In this document: positions 31,577-37,960 of the stretch, piece after piece
How the letters are laid out: the number at the start of each line of letters is the position of its first letter
Numbering within the stretch: the stretch's first letter is position 1
Assembly (NCBI GenBank): GCA_016212825.1
Contig: JACRDS010000047.1
Coordinates: 1-37,960 of the forward strand
DNA from: Elusimicrobiota bacterium
Lineage (GTDB): Bacteria; Elusimicrobiota; Elusimicrobia; UBA1565; UBA9628
DNA: 37,960 nucleotides
Reading direction: 5' to 3'
Notes under the pieces: generated by a model
The model's input: the letters and a program-made list of their open reading frames with translations, nothing else
Databases searched by the model: none
Told to the model about the DNA's origin: nothing
Made by a program: the position numbers and the translations under genes

Positions 31577-32624
31577 GGACCGCCTCGCGCAGTGGCTCGG
31601 GACCGGGCGCTCCCGGCCCATCAGCCTCGAGCTGGACATGACCAACGTCTGCAACCAGAACTGTCCGCACTGCTTCGGCTTCGACCCGGAGCGCGACGGG
31701 GCGCGGCTCTCCTGGGAGGAGGCCCGGCGCATCATCGACTCGGCCCGGGAGGCCGGCGTGCGCGGCCTGACCTTCACGGGCGGAGGCGAGCCCCTGGTCA
31801 ACCCGGACACGCCCCGGGCCGCGGCCTATGCCGCGGAGTCCGGGATCGACGTGGGCTTCATCACCAACGCCCAGTCCCTGACGCCCGCGGCCGCCGACGT
31901 CCTGCTGCGCTGCTGCGTCTGGCTGCGCGTGAGTCTCGACGCCGCGACCCCGGAGGTTTTCCGCAAGACCCACGGAGGCGGCCCGGCGCAGTTTGCGCAG
32001 GTCCTGGACAACATCCGCCGGCTCGTGCGGCGCAAGGCCGAGCTGGGCAGCCGCACTACGCTGGGCATCGGGTTCCTGACCGCTCCCGGCACGGCGGCGG
32101 ACATCTACGGCTTCGCGGCCCTGGGGAAGGACCTCGGCGTGGACTACGCCCAGTACCGGCCGCTGCTGCGCCGCCGGGGCGAGGCCGAGATCGACTATTC
32201 CGACGGGATGATGCTCGCCGAGATGCGGCGCGCGGCGCGGGACTTCTCCGGCGAGGTCTACCGGGTGGTCTGCTCCGAGCACAAGTACCAGCGCATCGCC
32301 GAAGGCCGTATCGCGCGCGATTACCGCCGCTGCTACGGCCAGCACTTCGCCATGGTGGCGGCGGCGGACCAGAGGATGTACGTCTGCTGCCATATGCGCG
32401 GCGTGGCCAAATACGCGGTCGGCGACCTGAAGCGGCAGAGCATCGCCGAGGTCTGCGACAGCGCCGAGCGGCTCCGGGTGGCCGAAGCCGTGGATTTCCG
32501 CGACTGCCCGCCGCTGTGCCGCTGCGACGCCTTCAACCAGATCCTCTGGGACCTCAAGGACGGCGGACGCGGCCTGGACGAGGCGCCCGCGGACAAGGGA
32601 TGGGAGCACCGGAACTTCATCTGA
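31449..32624 (+). CDS. second radical SAM enzyme with SPASM-like C-terminus
   Basis: A 391-residue radical SAM protein with C-N-Q-N-C-P-H-C (Cys68, Cys72, Cys75), F-T-G-G-G-E-P and a C-terminal set of cysteines (Y-V-C-C-H-M-R-G, D-C-P-P-L-C-R-C-D). It resembles SPASM-domain oxidoreductases. The ATG at 31449 has a strong GGAGGA seven bases upstream, so I accept it although the first 33 or so residues (Gly/Ser-rich) are overprinted on the end of the GT2 gene and resemble no known domain. No alternative ATG, GTG or TTG exists in frame before the domain. The next gene starts 25 bases before its stop. Confidence 0.85.
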   Translation: MSTYGTRSSGSATDGSIGTSGPGGSASDSRRRPFAPDKIFAHKDRLAQWLGTGRSRPISLELDMTNVCNQNCPHCFGFDPERDGARLSWEEARRIIDSAREAGVRGLTFTGGGEPLVNPDTPRAAAYAAESGIDVGFITNAQSLTPAAADVLLRCCVWLRVSLDAATPEVFRKTHGGGPAQFAQVLDNIRRLVRRKAELGSRTTLGIGFLTAPGTAADIYGFAALGKDLGVDYAQYRPLLRRRGEAEIDYSDGMMLAEMRRAARDFSGEVYRVVCSEHKYQRIAEGRIARDYRRCYGQHFAMVAAADQRMYVCCHMRGVAKYAVGDLKRQSIAEVCDSAERLRVAEAVDFRDCPPLCRCDAFNQILWDLKDGGRGLDEAPADKGWEHRNFI

Positions 32625-35600
32625 AGACGGCCGCCCCGGCCCGGCGATTCACCGTGGCGGGCGAGTCCATGGAATTCCTCCTGCGCACGGGGGACGTCCT
32701 CTCCGTCGCCCGAGGCGCCGCGCCGGCGCGCCCCGGGGACCTGGTCCTGACCATGGGCAAGGACGCGCCCGTGCTGGCGCACCGCGTCCTTCTCTCCGCC
32801 GGGGGAACCCTTCTGACGAAGGGGGACTTCCACCTCTTCCCGGACGGCCCGGCGGCCGCTTCCGCCCTGGTCGGCCGCGTCCTCATGGTCGAGCGCGGAG
32901 CAGATCGGGTCTGGCTCGACTGCGGCCGGGCTCGCGCGGCCGGGCTCGCCGCGGCCGCCTATTCCCTGGCGGGCGTGCTCCTGTATCGCGCGGCCCAGCT
33001 GCTCCTGTGGCTGGCCGGAGGCCTGGCGCTGAGCCTGGGCTGGGCCCGCCTGCAGCGCCGCCTGGAGACCGCCCATCTCACCGTCGCGCGCTCCCTCCTG
33101 CGCCGGCCGGCCGAGGCGCTCTTCCGCGCCCTGGCGCGCCACACGCGGCTGCGCCACGTCGGGGAGGTCGAGACGGCCCTGCGTGGGCGCCTCGAGGAGG
33201 GGAAGGACGGAGCCGCGGTCTGGGCCGCGGGCGAGATCTCCCGGGACACGGAGTGGTCCGGCGAGGTCCGGGTGCTCGGCGACGTCGTGGTCCTGCCGGG
33301 CGCGGCGCTGACCCTGCGGCCCGGGACGCGGGTCCTGTTCCTGCCCGGGAAGCGCTTCCACCACGGCGTGCGGCGGCGCCGGGACGGGCGGTCCTGCGCG
33401 CTCACGGACGGCCGCGGCTCCCATCTCGTGGTCTATGGGAGGCTCCGGGTCCTCGGGGAGGCCGCCGCCCCGGTCTTCTTCGAATCGTCCTCCGGTCCCT
33501 GGGGCGGCATCCTGCTCCTGGGCGGCGAGGCCCACGAACTGCGCCACGCCGAGCTGGCGGTCTCGCGCCGCGGGCTCCTCTGCGCGGACGAGGTCCGGCT
33601 CGAAGCCGGGGATCTGCGCTTCATCGGGACCAAAGACTGCGCGGTGCGCTGTGCGGGCCTGGCGCAGGCCCGTCTGGAGCGCTGCCGCTTCGAAGGCGGC
33701 CGGGAGGGGCTGGCCGCGGAGGAGGGCGCCCGGGCGGCCCTGGCCGGGGCCTCGTTCCGGGGCGTGGAGCTCGCGGTCCTGGCCCGGGGCGCGGCCGGAG
33801 TGTGCCTGGAGTCCTGCCGGGTGGACGGCCTGGGCGCGGCCGGGAGCCGGGGCTTCCTCTTCGAGGACGGGGTCCAGGGCGAGGTCGTGGACTGCGAGAC
33901 GGTCGGCTGCGACGTCGGACAGTCCCTCCGGGGCCGCGCGAGGCTTTCGCTCCGGGAGAGCCGTTTCCTCAAGAACAAGACCGGCCTGTCCTGCGCGGAG
34001 GGATGCGCGGCCTCCGCCGTGAAGTCCACTTTCGCGGATAATGCCGATGCCAATGTGAGCCTGGCCGGAGGGGAGCATCGCCTTTCGGACTGCGTGCTGC
34101 GCGGGTCCGCGATAGGCCTGGGCGCCGCGGGCCGGGCGCGCGTGGAACTGGAGGGCGGCGTCATCTCGGAGGCCGGCGCGGACGGATTATCCTTGGCGGA
34201 TGAGGCGCAGGCGAAGGTCAACGGCACCGCTTTCGTGAAGAACAAGACAGCGGTCTCCTTGGGCGGCCGGACGCGGCTGAGCGCCGAGGGGGCGCGGGTG
34301 GAGGACGGCGCCGGACACGGACTCTGGCTCAAGGACTCGGCCGCGGCCGAGCTGCGCGGCGGCGTCTTCTCCCGCAACGGGGACAACGGCATCTATCTGA
34401 CCGGAGCGGCGCGGCTGGACATCTCCCGGGGCGAGCTCGCGGGCAACCGCTGCGGCCTGGCCTGCGCGGACGCGAGCGCCGCGAACGTCGTCCAGACGGC
34501 GTTCGCGGAGAACAGGGAGACGAACATCAGCCTGACCGGCGGGGAGCATCGGCTCGTGGGCTGCGCCCTGCGCGGCGCGCCGGTGGGCGTGAGCGCGGCG
34601 GGCGGGTCGCGTCTGGAGATGTCGGGGTGCTCGGTCGCGGAGAGCCGCGAAGCCGGCTTGGCTCTGGCGGACGAGGCCCAGGTGAAGTCTCAGGCGGGCT
34701 CTTTCTCGGGGAACCGGATAGGCATCACCCTGTGCGGCGGGGCGCGGCTCGAAGCCGGGGGCGCGCGGGTGGAGGGAAGCTCGGGGCACGGGCTCTGGCT
34801 CCAGGACGCGTCCTGGGCGGCCCTCGACGGCTGCGGGCTCCGCGGCAACGGGGACAACGGGATCTACCTGACCGGGAAGTCTCGGCTCGAGCTCTCCGGC
34901 GGCGAGCTTGCCGTCAACCGCTGCGGCCTGGCCTGCTCCGACGCGAGCGCGGCCCGCGCGGACCAGGCGTCTTTCGCCGGGAACAAAGATGCCAACGTCA
35001 GCCTGACCGGCGGCGCGCATCGGTTCTCGGACTGCTCGCTGCGGGGCTCGGCCGCGGGACTGAGCGCGGCGGGCCGGGCGCGCGTGGAGCTGGCGGGAGG
35101 CTCCATCTCCGGCAGCAGCGGGGAGGGGCTGGCCCTGGCCGACGAAGCCGAGGCCGGGGCCAGGGACGCCGCCTTCGTCGGGAACAGGACCGGCGTCTTC
35201 CTGTGCGGCAAGGCGCGGCTGCGCGCCGAGTCCGCCCGCGTGGAGGGGAGCCTCGGGCACGGGGTCTGGCTCAGGGATGCGGCGGCGGCCGCCCTTTCGG
35301 GATGCGAGTCCGCGCGGAACCGGGACAACGGCATCTATCTGACCGGCAAAGCCAGGCTGGAGCTCGGCGGCGGCAGGCTCGAGGAGAACCGCTGCGGCCT
35401 GGCCTGCGCGGACGGGAGCGCCGCGAACGCCGTCAAGACGTCGTTCGCGGGCAACGCCGAGATGAACATCAGCCTGACCGGGGGAGAGCACCGCTTCCTG
35501 GAATGCTCGCTCCAGGGCGGCGCCGCGGGGCTCAGCGTCGTGGGCCGGGCGCGCCTGGCGCTCGAGTCCTGCCGGGTGGCGCAGAGCGCGGGAGCGGGCG

Positions 35601-37555
35601 CGTCCCTGGCGGACGAGGCGGAGACGCGCTCCAAGGCGACGGTCTTCGCGGGCAACGGGACGGGGATCGCCCTGTGCGGCAAGGCGCGGCTGACCGCCGA
35701 GGCCACGCGCGTGGAGGGGAGCCTCGGGCATGGTCTGTGGCTCAAGGATGCCGCCGCCGCGGCCTGCGCCGGCGGCGGGTTCCAGGGCAACCGGGACAAC
35801 GGCATCTATCTGACGGACGCGTCGCGGCTCGAACTCTCCGGCGGCGAGCTCAAGGACAACCGCTGCGGCCTGTCCGGAGCGGACGAGAGCGCGGTCCGGG
35901 CGACGGAGACCTCGTTCGCCGGGAACAGCGAGACGAACGTCAGCCTGACCGGCGGCGCGCATCGGCTCGCGGGATGCGCGCTCGCAGGCGCGGCGACCGG
36001 CCTGAGCCTCGTGGGCAAGGCGCGGCTGGAACTGGCGGGCGGCTCCGTCGCCGGGAGCAGCGGCGCGGGCCTGGCCCTGGCGGACGAGGCCGAGGTCCGG
36101 GCCGCGTCCAGCGCCTTCTCGGGGAACGGGACCGGGATCGCCCTGTGCGGCAAGGCGCGGCTGACCGCCGAGTCCGTCCGCGTGGAGGGAAGCCTCGGGC
36201 ACGGCCTGTGGCTCAAGGATTCGGCTTCGGCGGTCCTCGCCGGCGGCGGGTCCTGCGGCAATGGGGACAACGGCGTCTACCTGACCGGCGCGGCCCGGCT
36301 CGAGCTCGCGGACGGAGAGCTCAAGGGCAACCGCTGCGGCCTGTCCGGAGCGGACGAGAGCGCCGCGAGCGCCGCCCAGACCACGTTCGCGGACAACAGC
36401 GAGACCAACGTCAGCCTGACCGGCGGCGCGCACCGGTTCTCGGACTGCTCTCTGCGGGGCTCGGCCGCTGGCCTCAGCGCCGTGGGCCGGGCGCGCGTGG
36501 AGCTGGCGGGGTGCGCCATCCGGGACAGCCGCGGCAAGGGCTTGGCCCTGGCGGATGAGGCGCAGGCGGCGGCCGAGGGCGTCGCCTGCGAAGGCAACGC
36601 GACGGGCATGGAGCTCTCCGGCCGGTCGCGCTTGAGCGCGCGGTCCGCGCGGGTGAGCGGGAACTCCGGGCACGGACTCTGGCTCAAGGACGAGGCCGCC
36701 GCGGACCTCTCCGGCGGCGACTTCTCCCGGAACCAGGACAACGGCATCTACCTGACGGGGAAGGCCCGGCTCGCGCTCGCGGGGAGCGGGCTCGCAGGCA
36801 ACCGCTGCGCTCTGGCCTGCGCCGACGAGACCGCGGCGGCCGCGGAGGGATCGTCGTTCGCGCGCAGCGCCGAGGTCAACATCTGTCTGAGCGGCGGCGA
36901 GCATCGTCTCGCGGGCTGCGAGGTGTCGGACTGCGCTCTGGGCCTGTCCGTGCAGGGCGGCGCCCATGTCGAGGCGCGCTCCCTGCGCCTGGTGCGCAAC
37001 GGGAACGCCGTGGTCTTGAGCGGCAGGACGCTGTCCCGGTTCCACGCCTGCATCTGGCGGGAGAACGGGGTCGGCCTCTGGGCGCAGGAAGACTCCATCT
37101 GCAGCATCCAGGGCGGCGCCCTGCGGCGCCACAAGGAGCAGGCCCTGCGGGCCGGCCAGCGGGCCTCCCTTTCGGCCCTGGGCGTGCGCTTCCTGGCCAA
37201 CCAGATGGCGCTGCTCCTGGAGGACGAAGCCCGGGCCGCGGCGGGGACCTGCGCCTTCCGCCGCAACCCCACCGGCGCCAAGGCCGACGGCGGCTCCCAA
37301 CTGACGCTCCGGGCCTGCCGCCTGCGCCTCTGCGCCACGGATGGAGCCTGGCTGGGCGCCGGGGCCGCCGGGAACATCATGGAGAGCGTCTTCACCAGCA
37401 ACCGAGTGGCCATACACCATCACCTTGACGCCCATGTGAATCTCGCGCATAATGAATTCCATGCGAATGTATACGGGGACGCCTGCTGCTACAGCAGGTG
37501 CCACTGCCCCCCGGCCGCTGCTCCTGGAGAGGAAGAGGCATGCCTGACGGCGTGA
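32600..37555 (+). CDS. giant S24/S26 peptidase-like domain fused to parallel beta-helix
   Basis: A 1651-residue protein. Residues 16-105 match the S24/S26 (LexA/signal peptidase) fold: G-E-S-M with Ser23, L-L-R-T-G-D-V-L, P-G-D-L-V-L, A-H-R-V (His61, as in the Ser-His SipW/Sec11 type) and L-L-T-K-G-D. A hydrophobic segment (about 112-148) follows; it may be one or two membrane helices. From about 205 (V-V-L-P-G-A-A-L-T-L-R-P-G-T-R-V-L-F) a right-handed parallel beta-helix runs almost to the end, including six exact 157-residue units (445-1386). The C-terminal tail is Cys-rich (C-C-Y-S-R-C-H-C). The ATG at 32600 overlaps the previous gene by 25 bases; the frame is open farther upstream as a shadow. 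It could be a surface protease, a sortase-like processing factor, or a polymer-binding scaffold. Confidence 0.75.
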   Translation: MGAPELHLKTAAPARRFTVAGESMEFLLRTGDVLSVARGAAPARPGDLVLTMGKDAPVLAHRVLLSAGGTLLTKGDFHLFPDGPAAASALVGRVLMVERGADRVWLDCGRARAAGLAAAAYSLAGVLLYRAAQLLLWLAGGLALSLGWARLQRRLETAHLTVARSLLRRPAEALFRALARHTRLRHVGEVETALRGRLEEGKDGAAVWAAGEISRDTEWSGEVRVLGDVVVLPGAALTLRPGTRVLFLPGKRFHHGVRRRRDGRSCALTDGRGSHLVVYGRLRVLGEAAAPVFFESSSGPWGGILLLGGEAHELRHAELAVSRRGLLCADEVRLEAGDLRFIGTKDCAVRCAGLAQARLERCRFEGGREGLAAEEGARAALAGASFRGVELAVLARGAAGVCLESCRVDGLGAAGSRGFLFEDGVQGEVVDCETVGCDVGQSLRGRARLSLRESRFLKNKTGLSCAEGCAASAVKSTFADNADANVSLAGGEHRLSDCVLRGSAIGLGAAGRARVELEGGVISEAGADGLSLADEAQAKVNGTAFVKNKTAVSLGGRTRLSAEGARVEDGAGHGLWLKDSAAAELRGGVFSRNGDNGIYLTGAARLDISRGELAGNRCGLACADASAANVVQTAFAENRETNISLTGGEHRLVGCALRGAPVGVSAAGGSRLEMSGCSVAESREAGLALADEAQVKSQAGSFSGNRIGITLCGGARLEAGGARVEGSSGHGLWLQDASWAALDGCGLRGNGDNGIYLTGKSRLELSGGELAVNRCGLACSDASAARADQASFAGNKDANVSLTGGAHRFSDCSLRGSAAGLSAAGRARVELAGGSISGSSGEGLALADEAEAGARDAAFVGNRTGVFLCGKARLRAESARVEGSLGHGVWLRDAAAAALSGCESARNRDNGIYLTGKARLELGGGRLEENRCGLACADGSAANAVKTSFAGNAEMNISLTGGEHRFLECSLQGGAAGLSVVGRARLALESCRVAQSAGAGASLADEAETRSKATVFAGNGTGIALCGKARLTAEATRVEGSLGHGLWLKDAAAAACAGGGFQGNRDNGIYLTDASRLELSGGELKDNRCGLSGADESAVRATETSFAGNSETNVSLTGGAHRLAGCALAGAATGLSLVGKARLELAGGSVAGSSGAGLALADEAEVRAASSAFSGNGTGIALCGKARLTAESVRVEGSLGHGLWLKDSASAVLAGGGSCGNGDNGVYLTGAARLELADGELKGNRCGLSGADESAASAAQTTFADNSETNVSLTGGAHRFSDCSLRGSAAGLSAVGRARVELAGCAIRDSRGKGLALADEAQAAAEGVACEGNATGMELSGRSRLSARSARVSGNSGHGLWLKDEAAADLSGGDFSRNQDNGIYLTGKARLALAGSGLAGNRCALACADETAAAAEGSSFARSAEVNICLSGGEHRLAGCEVSDCALGLSVQGGAHVEARSLRLVRNGNAVVLSGRTLSRFHACIWRENGVGLWAQEDSICSIQGGALRRHKEQALRAGQRASLSALGVRFLANQMALLLEDEARAAAGTCAFRRNPTGAKADGGSQLTLRACRLRLCATDGAWLGAGAAGNIMESVFTSNRVAIHHHLDAHVNLAHNEFHANVYGDACCYSRCHCPPAAAPGEEEACLTA
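33932..36757 (+). repeat. six tandem 471-bp units in the beta-helix gene
   Basis: The landmark coding N-G/R-D-N-G-I/V-Y-L-T occurs at 34376, 34847, 35318, 35789, 36260 and 36731, exactly 471 bp apart each time. Taking the residue after T as unit start gives units at 33932, 34403, 34874, 35345, 35816 and 36287, with a degenerating seventh from 36758. Each unit codes for 157 residues, about seven beta-helix coils of 20-24 residues. Stretches are identical between units, for example 39 bases at 35663-35701 and 36134-36172. Confidence 0.95.
37425..37453 (+). promoter_or_regulatory. promoter inside the end of the beta-helix gene
   Basis: TTGACG (37425-37430), 17 bases, CATAAT (37448-37453): 5 of 6 matches in each box and ideal spacing, in a locally AT-rich patch. 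It would drive the radical SAM gene at 37540 with a leader of about 80 bases. It lies within coding sequence, so coincidence is possible. Confidence 0.5.
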
Positions 37556-37960
37556 GCCTGGCCTTGGTGCAGTGCCCCGGCTGGGGGCGGGAGTGCCCGC
37601 CCTACGCCCTGGCCTGCCTGAGCGCCTACGCGCGCCGGGAAGGCTTCGGCACGGCCTGCTTCGACCTCAACAACTCCCTGCGCGAACGCGCCCCGGAACT
37701 GCGGGCCATGTGGGACGACAAGGACCAGTACTCCTTCTGGGAGAACCCCAGCCGGCTGGAGGAACTCCTGCGCCGAGGCGGCGGCCTGGTCGAAGGGTTC
37801 GTGGACAAGGTCCTGGCCACGGGCGCGCGCGTCATCGGCTTCTCCACCCACACCACTTCTTACCTGGTCAGCCTGGAGGTGGCGCGGCGCATCAAGGCGC
37901 GGGACGCCTCGCGCGTCGTGCTCTTCGGCGGCCCCCAGTGCGCCCGCTCCCAGGCCGCCC
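37540..37960 (+). CDS. B12-binding radical SAM protein, N-terminal part
   Basis: The first 140 residues of a gene cut by the window end. The pattern S-L-A-L-V-Q-C-P-G-W ... P-P-Y-A-L-A-C-L-S-A-Y-A-R-R-E-G-F, then F-D-L-N-N and V-I-G-F-S-T-H-T-T-S-Y ... V-V-L-F-G-G-P-Q matches the cobalamin-binding domain that precedes the radical SAM domain in B12-dependent methylases and related enzymes. The cysteine cluster itself would lie beyond the edge. GGAAGAGG directly before the ATG serves as Shine-Dalgarno. It overlaps the end of the beta-helix gene by 16 bases. Confidence 0.78.
   Translation, partial: MPDGVSLALVQCPGWGRECPPYALACLSAYARREGFGTACFDLNNSLRERAPELRAMWDDKDQYSFWENPSRLEELLRRGGGLVEGFVDKVLATGARVIGFSTHTTSYLVSLEVARRIKARDASRVVLFGGPQCARSQAA

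Noticed and set aside
31592-32599. Upstream open extension of the 1651-residue protein (to 1987 residues)
   Set aside because: The extra 336 residues are the out-of-frame shadow of the radical SAM gene; the S24/S26 pattern begins shortly after the ATG at 32600.
33932-36757. Tandem repeats as a possible CRISPR array or mobile repeat
   Set aside because: The 471-bp period is in frame, has no spacers, and codes for beta-helix coils.
34187-37504. Reverse-strand open frame of 1105 codons opposite the beta-helix repeats
   Set aside because: It mirrors the repeat gene in a GC-rich region where stop codons are rare on the opposite strand; its translation is Arg/Ala/Pro-rich noise, whereas the forward frame has clear beta-helix coils.

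Overview
The window is about 38 kb of very GC-rich, densely packed bacterial chromosome. MltC-type murein hydrolase, Wzm/Wzt-type export genes, TMTC-like GT-C enzymes with TPR tails and many Ala/Pro-rich secreted proteins point to a diderm bacterium. The combination reminds me of uncultured Elusimicrobiota. That phylum guess is inference from style and recall, not from a marker gene. I saw no rRNA, tRNA, transposase, integrase or CRISPR array.

Left part (1-7000): a partial reverse gene, an agmatinase behind a strong intrinsic terminator, a reverse three-helix membrane protein resembling Pycsar effectors (PycTM), and a strikingly AT-rich spacer. The spacer holds a parS-like palindrome and a promoter just before parA-parB. 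A secreted unknown protein, aspartate-semialdehyde dehydrogenase (asd) and a primary-type sigma factor follow.

Middle (7000-17300), all on the + strand: a LysM/FecR-like secreted protein, a topoisomerase I without zinc fingers, a secreted protein with an AbfB-like beta-trefoil, an ExoD protein, an MltC-like transglycosylase, then a coupled set of cysteine desulfurase, TusA-like carrier and WbuX-like PP-loop ATPase. The set runs by a 4-base overlap into a TMTC-like membrane glycosyltransferase with a TPR tail.

Central mixed-strand block (17280-23740): a putatively exported protein with two kinase-like modules, a geranylgeranyl-reductase-family flavoprotein, an unknown membrane protein, a B3/B4-domain protein and a GYF-like membrane protein. 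Convergent genes here abut or overlap at their 3' ends, and several start codons lie only 6-10 bases after a -10 box, which suggests leaderless transcripts.

Right part (23790-37960), all +: a second TMTC-like protein, an ABC exporter pair, and then, behind a good sigma-70-type promoter, a tightly overlapped run of three glycosyltransferase-like genes, two radical SAM/SPASM-like enzymes, a 1651-residue protein and the start of a probable B12-binding radical SAM enzyme. The 1651-residue protein joins an S24/S26 (signal peptidase-like) domain, a membrane segment and a giant parallel beta-helix containing six tandem units of exactly 471 bp. This cluster looks like a surface glycan or modified surface-polymer locus; the peptidase/beta-helix fusion is the strongest candidate here for something undescribed.
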